From NCBI GenBank assembly GCA_903930435.1, contig CAIYYN010000065.1, positions 275,758 through 339,757 on the forward strand: DNA of 64,000 nt. Reading direction: 5' to 3'. Source of the stretch: an uncultured Hyphomicrobiales bacterium (GTDB lineage: Bacteria > Pseudomonadota > Alphaproteobacteria > Rhizobiales > Ancalomicrobiaceae). The position numbers and the translations under genes were made by a program. The notes beneath the pieces were generated by a model, which saw only the letters and a program-made list of their open reading frames with translations, had not been told where the DNA came from and made no database searches. This document shows, piece after piece, positions 55,871 through 63,029 of this stretch (the stretch's first letter is position 1; every line of letters begins with the position of its first letter).

Positions 55871-56656
55871 ATGAAAGCTCTTAATATCGCAGCCTCAGGC
55901 ATGTTGGCCCAGGAACTGAACGTCGAAGTCATTTCCAACAACATCGCCAACATGCGCACCACCGGCTTCAAGCAGCAGCGCGCCGATTTTCAGGATTTGC
56001 TCTACCAGAACCTGCGACAAGTCGGCTCGCAGACATCGGAATCGGGCAACCTGTTGCCAACAGGCGTCCAGGTCGGATCCGGTGTCCGTGTCGTCGCTAC
56101 GCCGCGCATCATGTCGCAGGGCACGCTGGAATCGACCGCGAACGAAACCGACCTTGCCATCAACGGCGAAGGCTTCTTTCAGGTTACCTTGCCGGACGGT
56201 CGGACCGCTTACACCCGCGACGGATCCTTCCAGCGTTCGGCAACCGGGACCCTGGTCACCGAGAACGGTTATACCGTCAATCCGGCGATCACCATTCCGT
56301 CAAATGCCACTGGCCTGACGGTCAATTCGCAAGGCGTCGTTCAGGCCGTGATCGGCAATGCGACGTCCTCGTCAACATTGGGCCAGATCCAGCTGGCCCG
56401 GTTCATCAACAAGTCCGGCCTTGAAGCCAAGAGCGACAACCTGTTCCTCGAGACCGCTTCTTCCGGTGCAGCGGTCGTCGGCAATCCTGGCGACGAAGGC
56501 TTCGGCAACCTGCTGCAGAGCCAGCTGGAAATCTCCAACGTCGATGCAGTTGGCGAAATATCCGACCTGATCTCCGCCCAGCGCGCCTACGAAATGAACA
56601 GCCGCGTCGTCAAGGCCGCGGATGAAATGATGCAAACCACAACAACCGGTACCTGA
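55871..56656 (+). CDS. flgG: Flagellar basal-body rod protein FlgG
   Basis: FlgG forms the distal rod. The 261-residue protein starts MKALNIAASGMLAQELNVEV and contains NNIANMRTTGFKQQRADFQDLLYQNLRQVGS. The C-terminal LEISNVDAVGEISDLISAQRAYEMNSRVVKAADEM is typical. It lies 12 bases after flgF and 12 bases before flgA, so the operon is compact. Confidence 0.97.
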   Translation: MKALNIAASGMLAQELNVEVISNNIANMRTTGFKQQRADFQDLLYQNLRQVGSQTSESGNLLPTGVQVGSGVRVVATPRIMSQGTLESTANETDLAINGEGFFQVTLPDGRTAYTRDGSFQRSATGTLVTENGYTVNPAITIPSNATGLTVNSQGVVQAVIGNATSSSTLGQIQLARFINKSGLEAKSDNLFLETASSGAAVVGNPGDEGFGNLLQSQLEISNVDAVGEISDLISAQRAYEMNSRVVKAADEMMQTTTTGT

Positions 56657-56668
56657 GGAGACTGATCC

Positions 56669-57700
56669 ATGAGCCAGTATCTCAACCGCGTTCGCCTTGT
56701 TGCCGTTGTGTTGGTGATTGCGACATTTGCCGGTTCTGCAACGCCGGGACATGCCATCGACCTCGACCGCAAGCCCGTGCTTCGCGCAAACGTCAACGTC
56801 AAATCCGACATCGTGACCGTCGCTGACATGTTTGAAGGCGCCGGGAGCACCGGGTCGACCCCGATCTTCCGCGCGCCCGATCTCGGCAAGACCGGCAGTG
56901 TTTCGGCGGCAAAGGTGGTTCTGGCAGCACGCGCCGCCGGCCTTTACGACGCCGATGCTGGCTCGCTGAAAGAGGTCACAGTGACGCATGAAGCACGTCA
57001 GATGACGCAGGATGATATCCAGCGGCTCATCCTGAGTGCGGCGATCAAGCAAACAGATCTCGCCGAAGGCTCCGAGCTGCAAATTACCTTCGACCAGCCG
57101 CTCGAACCGCATGACACCGATGCCAACTCGGGCAATCCGATGCATCTGGGGGGCCTGACCTATTCGCCAGTGACCGGACGCTTCGAAGCCATCGTGCTTT
57201 TCGACAAGGGCACCAGCGTCGATCGTGAACGTCTGCGCGGCACGGCAACCGAAATGGTTGCAGTCCCCTCGCTGACCCGCGCGGTCAATCGCGGCGAGAT
57301 CGTCGCGCAGGAAGATATCAGCGTCACCAAACAACCAAGACGCTCGGTGGGCAGCTTCAAACCACTTGATCCAAGCCAGATCGTCGGCCTTGCCGCCAAG
57401 CGCGCGCTTCGCCCGGATCAGCCGATTACAGCGGCTGACTTCGCCCCGCCAGTCCTCGTCACGCGCGGTGACACCGTCACGCTGGTCTTCGAACTGCCCG
57501 GAATCATGCTGACTGCACGCGGTACGGCAATGGACAACGGCACCAAGGGCGAGTCGATCACTGTCCTTAATCCAACCTCAAAACGCATCGTCCATGGCAC
57601 GGTCATCAGCCAGGGCAAGGTTCAAGTCACTGGCGGCATTCTCACGGCAACTGCCGATGCGACCAGCGCCAGCGCGACCAACGGGAGACTGCCACAGTGA
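56669..57700 (+). CDS. flgA: Flagellar P-ring chaperone FlgA
   Basis: FlgA is a periplasmic chaperone for FlgI assembly into the P ring. The 343-residue precursor has a signal peptide (VRLVAVVLVIATFAGSATPGHA). The C-terminal SAF-type part includes VPSLTRAVNRGEIVAQEDISVTKQ, LAAKRALRPDQPITAADF and IMLTARGTAMDNGTKGESITVLN. It is longer than enterobacterial FlgA because of an N-terminal domain. The TGA stop overlaps the GTG start of flgH. Confidence 0.93.
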   Translation: MSQYLNRVRLVAVVLVIATFAGSATPGHAIDLDRKPVLRANVNVKSDIVTVADMFEGAGSTGSTPIFRAPDLGKTGSVSAAKVVLAARAAGLYDADAGSLKEVTVTHEARQMTQDDIQRLILSAAIKQTDLAEGSELQITFDQPLEPHDTDANSGNPMHLGGLTYSPVTGRFEAIVLFDKGTSVDRERLRGTATEMVAVPSLTRAVNRGEIVAQEDISVTKQPRRSVGSFKPLDPSQIVGLAAKRALRPDQPITAADFAPPVLVTRGDTVTLVFELPGIMLTARGTAMDNGTKGESITVLNPTSKRIVHGTVISQGKVQVTGGILTATADATSASATNGRLPQ

Positions 57701-58467
57701 AAGCGCGTCATCGCCTGCCAATCGTCGCCCTTACGCTCCTGAGTTCCACAATGCTTGCCAGTTGTGACGGCACTCTCGACCGGCTGAATGCTGTCGGCAA
57801 GGAACCCAAGCTGGCGGCAATTGAAGACCCAACGGCAAAACCCGGCTACAAACCGGTCAGCTTGCCGATGCCACCACCGGAACCGATCGCCTATGCGCCA
57901 AACTCTCTGTGGCGAGCGGGCTCACGGACCTTCTTCAAGGATCAGCGAGCCCAACGGGTTGGCGATCTCCTGACAGTTCGGGTCACGATCAATGACACCG
58001 CCCAGGTCGCCAATGAAACCAAGCTGAGCCGCGCCTCGACGGACTCGGCCAGTGTTGGCGGCCTGCCCGGCGCAATCATCTCGCCGATCCTCCCGCCAAC
58101 CATCCGGGCCGGCAGCAACTCCGGATCGGCGCCGATCATCAACAACAACTCGACAACAACCAACGACGGCAACGGGTCCATCAACCGATCAGAACAGTTG
58201 ACGACCAATATCGCCGCCATGGTCACGCAGATCCTGCCAAACGGAAATCTGGTGATAGAAGGCAAACAGGAAATCCGCGTCAACTTCGAGATGCGGGAAC
58301 TGATTGTCGCCGGCGTCATCCGACCGGCCGACATTGCCTCAGACAACACAATCGACTCCACCAAGATCGCCGAAGCCCGGATCGCCTATGGGGGCAAGGG
58401 TCAGATCACCAACCTCCAGCAGGAACGCTACGGTCAACAGGTCATCGACGTGCTGATGCCGTTCTGA
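57697..58467 (+). CDS. flgH: Flagellar L-ring lipoprotein FlgH
   Basis: FlgH forms the outer-membrane L ring. The 256-residue lipoprotein has a signal ending in the lipobox LASC with the acylated Cys23. Typical FlgH features are SLWRAGSRTFFKDQRAQRVGDLLTVRVTI and the C-terminal LPNGNLVIEGKQEIRVNFEMREL. It starts at a GTG at 57697, overlapping the flgA stop by four bases (GTGA). A structured intergenic region and terminator follow. Confidence 0.95.
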   Translation: MKARHRLPIVALTLLSSTMLASCDGTLDRLNAVGKEPKLAAIEDPTAKPGYKPVSLPMPPPEPIAYAPNSLWRAGSRTFFKDQRAQRVGDLLTVRVTINDTAQVANETKLSRASTDSASVGGLPGAIISPILPPTIRAGSNSGSAPIINNNSTTTNDGNGSINRSEQLTTNIAAMVTQILPNGNLVIEGKQEIRVNFEMRELIVAGVIRPADIASDNTIDSTKIAEARIAYGGKGQITNLQQERYGQQVIDVLMPF

Positions 58468-58749
58468 TCCTTTCCGGTCATCGCAAGCGGACCCCGATGT
58501 ACGCGTCGGGGTCGATCCAGGAACCACATTGTCCTCGGCAGTCGCGCAGAATGCAGCGAGAGGAACCTGAAGACTTCCACTTGAGAAGTCTGGTGTCGTG
58601 CGGAACGGAGATCCTATTTCGATTTCCCGTTACCCGCCGGAAACAGAGCTGTGTGACCGGCCACTCGGGTCTGGTCCAGTCCGTCTTCCGGTGATCGGAC
58701 ACCTGTGACACGGTTTGGCGACGTCCGTCTCCCCATGGGCGCTCGTCTC

Positions 58750-58790
58750 AAGGGCGCGAACCACTCCCCAGGGTTCGCGCCCTTTTCCGT
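58750..58790 (+). terminator. Strong hairpin terminator, plus strand
   Basis: Perfect 13-bp stem AAGGGCGCGAACC / GGTTCGCGCCCTT (58750-58762 with 58772-58784), then TTCCGTCTTT. It ends either the flgF-flgH transcript or a small RNA encoded in the flgH-dksA gap. Confidence 0.8.
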
Positions 58791-58806
58791 CTTTGCAGAT
58801 ACCCCC

Positions 58807-58843
58807 AAAACGACTGGAGCACAGCCATCAATGGCTGTGCTCC
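58807..58843 (-). terminator. Terminator of the dksA-like gene
   Basis: 13-bp stem GGAGCACAGCCAT / ATGGCTGTGCTCC (58816-58828 with 58831-58843). On the minus strand it is followed by AGTCGTTTTGGGGG. It lies 34 bases past the dksA stop. Confidence 0.78.
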
Positions 58844-58876
58844 AAAACCGGTTTATCGAGGGTGTGATCGGACGGT

Positions 58877-59296
58877 CTATTCGTCCCGATAGACCTTTTC
58901 ACGCCGTTCGTGGCGTTCCTGCGCCTCGATCGACAAGGTCGCAATGGGTCGGGCATCAAGACGCTTCAGCGAAATCGGATCGCCGGTTTCCTCACAATAG
59001 CCATAGGTGCCATCATCAAGGCGCTTCAATGCAGCATCAATTTTAGAAATCAACTTACGTTGGCGATCACGCGCCCGTAGTTCAATTGCTCGATCCGTCT
59101 CAGAAGAGGCCCTGTCAGCTAGATCCGGATGGTTCTGGCTTTCATCGGCAAGATGCTGAAGGGTTTCGCGTGATTCCTTCAGAATGTCTTCTTTCCATTG
59201 ATTAAGCTTACTGCGGAAATAAATCCGCTGCCGCTCACTCATGAAAGGCTCGTCTTCAGACGGGCGATAATCTGCTTCGATTTCGACCGACATCAT
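58877..59296 (-). CDS. dksA: DksA/TraR family RNA polymerase-binding regulator
   Basis: DksA binds the RNA polymerase secondary channel and works with ppGpp in the stringent response. The 139-residue protein has the long coiled-coil (RQRIYFRSKLNQWKEDILKESRETLQHL) and C-terminal globular part DDGTYGYCEETGDPISLKRLDARP. Only one cysteine (GYCEET) remains of the usual four zinc ligands, so it is a low-cysteine DksA. It lies downstream of fliX on the same strand within the flagellar locus; an ATG at 59293 would shorten it by one residue. Confidence 0.93.
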   Translation of the reverse strand: MMSVEIEADYRPSEDEPFMSERQRIYFRSKLNQWKEDILKESRETLQHLADESQNHPDLADRASSETDRAIELRARDRQRKLISKIDAALKRLDDGTYGYCEETGDPISLKRLDARPIATLSIEAQERHERREKVYRDE

Positions 59297-59511
59297 GCTT
59301 TTTTCCCGCTTCGCGTATTCGGAATTCGGTTCAGGCGCGCGGAATATAGACAGGTGATCTCATAGATACAATGTCTGAGACGCCGAAGTTTGCAGCAATT
59401 GTCAGATTTGGCAGAAAAGCAGCAGGAGCAGGCACTTCACCGCACCCCTTGTCTCGCCAGGCCTGCCAACGCGTTGGGAAGGCGCGGGTGGAACAAAGGA
59501 CAAGTCCGGCG

Positions 59512-59931
59512 TCAATCGGGATAGCGCCCCAGCTTGGCCAGTTCCACGCGCGCACGGAGTTCGATATCGGTCATCAGGGCATCCAGCTTGTCGTCACCGG
59601 TCTCTACCTTGTTGCCCAGCATCGATACGAGGCGTTCCAATCGGTCCGGTTCAACCCATCCGACCAGCAGATCCATTTTCACGCCTTCAAGCACATCGAG
59701 CAGATCAAACCCACGCTTCACGGCCTTGCGTTTCCGGTCACGAGGATCTTCGGCCGCCTGCAATGCGATGAGCGATTGCAGATCATACAGCGCAACCATC
59801 GGAGCGCTTGAGGCGGCACGGGCGGCGGGTTGATTATCGGTCGGCATGGAGAGCGAGAAAGCAGTTCCCGTGCGCCCACCACTCACGCGCGCCGGCATTT
59901 GTCCGATCCACTGACTGCTATCAATTCGCAT
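59512..59931 (-). CDS. fliX: Flagellar assembly regulator FliX
   Basis: In Caulobacter, FliX senses completion of the early flagellar structure and controls the sigma-54 activator FlbD. The 139-residue protein begins MRIDSSQWIG at 59931; the open frame reaches 59961, but the extra residues are not FliX-like. It ends ELRARVELAKLGRYPD, with LYDLQSLIALQAAEDPRDRKRKAVKRGFDLLDVLE in the middle. It diverges from flgI across a region with CtrA, ftr-like and sigma-54 sites, the same arrangement known in Caulobacter. Confidence 0.92.
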   Translation of the reverse strand: MRIDSSQWIGQMPARVSGGRTGTAFSLSMPTDNQPAARAASSAPMVALYDLQSLIALQAAEDPRDRKRKAVKRGFDLLDVLEGVKMDLLVGWVEPDRLERLVSMLGNKVETGDDKLDALMTDIELRARVELAKLGRYPD

Positions 59932-60014
59932 CTTTAGTCCCCGAGCCCAGGCCCGTCTCAATGATGATGAATCAGTTAACGCAAACCCTTGAGTGGCAGG
60001 ATTTGCCGATAGGG

Positions 60015-60030
60015 TTAATCTCGGGTTAAC
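60015..60030. promoter_or_regulatory. CtrA binding site between fliX and flgI
   Basis: TTAA-TCTCGGG-TTAAC is a perfect match to the full Caulobacter CtrA consensus TTAA-N7-TTAAC. It is 84-99 bases upstream of the fliX ATG and two bases from the ftr-like palindrome. fliX is an early, CtrA-dependent gene in Caulobacter. Confidence 0.78.
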
Positions 60031-60032
60031 GG

Positions 60033-60051
60033 CCCGGCAGGAATTGCCGGG
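60033..60051. promoter_or_regulatory. Perfect ftr-like palindrome, putative FlbD site
   Basis: CCCGGCA-GGAAT-TGCCGGG is a perfect 7-bp-arm inverted repeat about 100 bases upstream of the flgI -24 element. It resembles Caulobacter ftr elements bound by FlbD (recalled consensus, not searched). Next to the CtrA box, it could both activate flgI and repress fliX. Confidence 0.6.
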
Positions 60052-60135
60052 AGATCGCGTCCCGGACCCGTAAAGTCGTCCGGCATATTGCGATATTTTC
60101 TCTATTTTTCATTGGCTTAATTGAAATTCGGCAAG

Positions 60136-60152
60136 CTGGCACGGCTCTCGCA
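60136..60152 (+). promoter_or_regulatory. Sigma-54 (-24/-12) promoter of flgI
   Basis: CTGGCACGGCTCTCGCA has TGGCACG with -24 GG at 60138-60139 and -12 GC at 60150-60151, exactly 12 bases apart. Only one base of TTGCA differs (TCGCA). The start would be near 60163, about 24 bases before the flgI ATG. Confidence 0.82.
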
Positions 60153-60186
60153 TTGGTCATCACGAGATTTGGGGAGATCTCGTATC

Positions 60187-61311
60187 ATGATGACACTTCT
60201 ATCCAGCAGATGGGCAAAATGCCTGACAGTGATCGGCCTCATGGCAGCGTTCACGCTCCAGGCAGAGGCCGCCTCACGCATTAAGGACCTCGCCTCGATC
60301 GAAGGCGTACGGACCAACCAGTTACAGGGCTACGGCATCGTCGTTGGCCTCAATGGCACAGGCGACAGTCTGGCCAATTCACCGATGACAAAACAATCGC
60401 TGACCGCAATGCTGGAGCAGCTGGGCGTTAATACGGCCGGTGCCAACATGCGGACGGCCAATGTGGCTGCCGTCATGGTGACGGCAAACCTGCCACCCTT
60501 TGCAACCCAGGGCACCCGGATCGACGTGACGATTTCTGCCATGGGCGATGCCAAATCGTTGCAGGGCGGCACGCTGCTCTTCACACCAATGCTGGGCGCA
60601 GACAACGAGATCTACGCCACCGCGCAGGGGCAGCTCTCGGTCAGTGGCTTCTCTGCCCAGGGTCAGGGTGCTTCGATCACGCGTGGTGTTCCGACATCGG
60701 CGCGCATTGCGTCCGGCGCGGTTGTCGAACGCGAAATCGCCTTCAAGCTTGCCAGCATGAACAGTCTACGGCTGTCCCTGCGCAATCCTGACTTCACGAC
60801 CGCTCGCCGGATCGCGATGGCTGTCAATGATCTCATGGGTACGCCGGTCGCCGAACCCGTTGATCCCTCAACGGTTCGCCTGACGATCCCGTCGAACTTC
60901 AACGGCAACATCGTCGACTTGATTACCGATATCGAGCAACTGGCTGTGGACGTCGATATTCCGGCAAAAGTCATCGTCGATGACTCCTCGGGCATCATCG
61001 TCATGGGTCAGGATGTCCGGGTATCCACCGTTGCCGTCGCGCAAGGCAACCTGACGGTCACCGTCACCGAACGTCCCGAAGTCAGTCAGCCGGGTCCGTT
61101 CTCGAACGGTCAGACAACGGTCGTGCCACGCACAACCGTGACGGTCGATGATCAATCCAAGAACAAGATCGCCGTTGTGAAAAGCACCGTCTCGTTGCGC
61201 GAACTTGTCGATGGGTTGAATGCCCTCGGGATCGGTCCCCGCGACCTGATCACGATCCTCCAGGCCATCAAGTCGGCTGGTGCCCTCCAGGCAGAAATCG
61301 AGGTGATGTGA
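60187..61311 (+). CDS. flgI: Flagellar P-ring protein FlgI
   Basis: FlgI forms the periplasmic P ring around the rod. The 374-residue precursor has a Sec signal (CLTVIGLMAAFTLQAEA) and a mature start ASRIKDLASIEGVRTNQLQG. YGIVVGLNGTGDSLANSP and the C-terminal TVSLRELVDGLNALGIGPRDLITILQAIKSAGALQAE are unmistakable. The frame is open to 60121, but the ATG at 60187 has GGGGAG upstream (60171-60176). Its stop overlaps the flgJ ATG by one base. Confidence 0.97.
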   Translation: MMTLLSSRWAKCLTVIGLMAAFTLQAEAASRIKDLASIEGVRTNQLQGYGIVVGLNGTGDSLANSPMTKQSLTAMLEQLGVNTAGANMRTANVAAVMVTANLPPFATQGTRIDVTISAMGDAKSLQGGTLLFTPMLGADNEIYATAQGQLSVSGFSAQGQGASITRGVPTSARIASGAVVEREIAFKLASMNSLRLSLRNPDFTTARRIAMAVNDLMGTPVAEPVDPSTVRLTIPSNFNGNIVDLITDIEQLAVDVDIPAKVIVDDSSGIIVMGQDVRVSTVAVAQGNLTVTVTERPEVSQPGPFSNGQTTVVPRTTVTVDDQSKNKIAVVKSTVSLRELVDGLNALGIGPRDLITILQAIKSAGALQAEIEVM

Positions 61312-61625
61312 TGACACTCGCATTCACCTCCACGACCCCGAGCCCGCACTACCTGCCGGATACGATGCACAGCAAGACCGATCCGACAACCAAGATGAAG
61401 GCTGCCGCCGAGAGCTACGAGGCAACCTTCCTCAATCAGATGTTCAGCCAGATGTTCGAAGGCATACCGACCGAGGGCCTCGGCCACGGCGGCCAGGCAG
61501 AAGAAACCTGGCGCGGCATGCTCATCAACGAATATTCGAAGTCCTTTGCCAAGGCCGGGGGCATCGGACTGGCGAAGCAGATCTATCATGACCTCGTCCG
61601 CCTTCAGGAGCGTTCAACCCAATGA
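61311..61625 (+). CDS. flgJ: FlgJ-type rod-binding protein, single domain
   Basis: The 104-residue protein corresponds to the N-terminal rod-scaffold domain of FlgJ only (MKAAAESYEATFLNQMFSQMFEG, GLGKGG-like GLGHGGQAEETWRGML, SFAKAGGIGLAKQIY). No muramidase domain is present, as is usual in alphaproteobacteria. It caps and guides rod assembly in the periplasm. The ATG at 61311 overlaps the flgI stop, and the stop overlaps the next gene by four bases (ATGA). Confidence 0.9.
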   Translation: MTLAFTSTTPSPHYLPDTMHSKTDPTTKMKAAAESYEATFLNQMFSQMFEGIPTEGLGHGGQAEETWRGMLINEYSKSFAKAGGIGLAKQIYHDLVRLQERSTQ

Positions 61626-62134
61626 CTGAAGCCTCCCCAGTTCTCACTGATCGACACACCCACAACGGTCAAACCGACAGCGCCCCTCTCATTGGCACAT
61701 TGGGGGGGGCCGAAAGCCTCCTGCAGGAAGTGAGCGAGGCCGTGGAAAGTCTCGTTGCGCTCATCGAGGAGGAAACCAGGCTTGTCCGCTTGGGTGCCTT
61801 GTTTGCGGCCAGTGATCTCCAGGCCGAGAAAAGCCGGCTGTCGGCCCGTTACGTGAAACTCAGGTTCAGGGTTCGGGAGAATGCCGTGGCCATCGGACAT
61901 CTGCCGCCAGACCGTGTGCTTCAGCTGACGGAGCGCCACGAGTCCTTTGCAAATCTCCTGCGGGTCAACATGGCGGTGCTTGCGACCGCACGCGAAGTCG
62001 CTGAGGACATCATCCGGAACGTCGCAACCGAAATCGGGAAAACCCGCGCCCCGAACACCTATGGACCGCAGATGCGCTTTCGCAAGCGCGGTATCTCAAG
62101 CGCCCGGGGCATCGCCGTCGATCGCCGATCCTGA
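61622..62134 (+). CDS. Probable FlgN-like flagellar export chaperone
   Basis: The 170-residue protein is mostly helical after a variable N-terminus. SLLQEVSEAVESLVALIEEETRLVRLGAL starts a helix-rich segment that fits the FlgN architecture (about 40-150), and a basic tail MRFRKRGISSARGIAVDRRS ends it. FlgN chaperones bind hook-filament junction proteins FlgK and FlgL in the cytoplasm. It is translationally coupled to flgJ and ends the flgI operon; sequence identity to known FlgN is not obvious, so the call rests on shape and position. Confidence 0.6.
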   Translation: MTEASPVLTDRHTHNGQTDSAPLIGTLGGAESLLQEVSEAVESLVALIEEETRLVRLGALFAASDLQAEKSRLSARYVKLRFRVRENAVAIGHLPPDRVLQLTERHESFANLLRVNMAVLATAREVAEDIIRNVATEIGKTRAPNTYGPQMRFRKRGISSARGIAVDRRS

Positions 62135-62234
62135 TCACTTGAGTTCGGGAGTTGGAGCGCGGATCACGACGCGTCCGCCTCCCGCCCGAGTTTTCCGGTC
62201 ATAAACACAGGCTCCGGTGCAAGGACCTGCCTGA

Positions 62235-62280
62235 AACAGAAAACGTCCCGGAGCTGTCAGGCTGCGGGACGTTTTCTGTT
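62235..62280. terminator. Bidirectional terminator between the flgN-like gene and flaF
   Basis: Perfect 16-bp stem AACAGAAAACGTCCCG / CGGGACGTTTTCTGTT (62235-62250 with 62265-62280) lies between convergent genes. The built-in AAAA/TTTT part supports termination on both strands. Confidence 0.85.
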
Positions 62281-62298
62281 AAGGGGTTTCAGCGGACG

Positions 62299-62673
62299 CT
62301 AGAGCGAAGAACCGCGCAGGCCAGCGGCGAGTTCCGAGTTGATCTTCACGAGGATCTTCAGGTCCTCTGCATTGATATCATGCAGCGAAATCTGCTTGAG
62401 GCTATGGCTCATGACGAAGACGCCGAGATTGAGCACATATTGCTTGACATCCTGGGACTGCGGATTTGTCGGATCAGCCGCGGCGCCGGTAAAGATCTTC
62501 CAGCAACGCAAGTTGTAATTCAGCGCGTCGAGCGCCTGCTTCTTGTTCTTGGCTTTGCCGTCGATGACGGCCTGTAGCCCGGATGCTGCCTTCAGCAGAA
62601 GTTGCGCTTCGAGGTCACGCGGATTGGACACGGCGTAAGCCGTTCTTGCATATGCTTGTGCGCCAGCGTGCAT
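62299..62673 (-). CDS. flaF: Flagellar biosynthesis regulator FlaF
   Basis: FlaF and FlbT regulate flagellin translation and assembly in Caulobacter and Rhizobiales; FlaF is needed for flagellin secretion. The 124-residue protein starts MHAGAQAYARTAYAVSNPRD at ATG 62673. It contains QLLLKAASGLQAVIDGKAKNKKQALDALNYNLRCWKIF, a FlaF hallmark. The frame is open to 62754 but the extra residues are unlike FlaF. It lies downstream of flagellin on the same strand, the usual order. Confidence 0.93.
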   Translation of the reverse strand: MHAGAQAYARTAYAVSNPRDLEAQLLLKAASGLQAVIDGKAKNKKQALDALNYNLRCWKIFTGAAADPTNPQSQDVKQYVLNLGVFVMSHSLKQISLHDINAEDLKILVKINSELAAGLRGSSL

Positions 62674-63029
62674 GGTATTCAAGGTCTCCCGGAACGATGC
62701 CGATCCGAGGGATCCGGAAACGTTCCGGAAGCCACTCGCAAAACTACTACCCAAAGCAACACATTGATTTTACTTGATAGTTCGAACTTTAGTCTGGTTC
62801 GCGGCTCAAGTGAGAGGGCCGAATTGCTTGGTTGGTCTTACAATAGCGGGAAATGGTTAAGCGGTGGTTATGCACACACAACCCAGAGCAAATTGATGTC
62901 CGGGGTTTGATTAAAATTTATCATTTTTTTCAATAAGTTATTGCATTTTCATATGATTGCTACGGCAAAAAGTGAGGCGGCGGAGCTGTCGCTCCGCCGC
63001 CAAAGGTTGATGCTTTCGAGAAGTTTTGA
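62674..63029. promoter_or_regulatory. Intergenic region between flagellin and flaF with a CtrA-like box and terminator
   Basis: About 356 bases, partly A+T-rich (62900-62960). It holds the flagellin terminator and, at 62857-62871, TTAA-GCGGTGG-TTAT, one base from TTAA-N7-TTAA. That may mark a flaF promoter some 185 bases upstream of its ATG. No sigma-54 site with correct spacing was found here. Confidence 0.45.
62965..63001 (-). terminator. Flagellin gene terminator
   Basis: 11-bp stem GGCGGCGGAGC / GCTCCGCCGCC (62976-62986 with 62991-63001), loop TGTC. On the minus strand CTCACTTTTTG follows. It lies 29 bases past the flagellin stop. Confidence 0.87.

Larger units (their letters stand above)
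58468..58876. other. Structured intergenic region between flgH and dksA, possible small RNA or 3' UTR
   Basis: There is no family-like ORF in about 400 bases, but several perfect stems occur: GACCCCGA/TCGGGGTC (58490-58497 with 58506-58513) and AGACTTC/GAAGTCT (58571-58577 with 58585-58591). Then come the two terminator-like hairpins listed separately. The plus-strand terminator lies about 280 bases after flgH, unusually far. A flgH 3' UTR or an independent small RNA ending there could explain it. Confidence 0.45.

Noticed and set aside
58490..58513. Hairpin just after flgH considered as the flgH terminator
   Set aside because: The 8-bp stem has no following T-run; the stronger hairpin at 58750-58784 is the better terminator.
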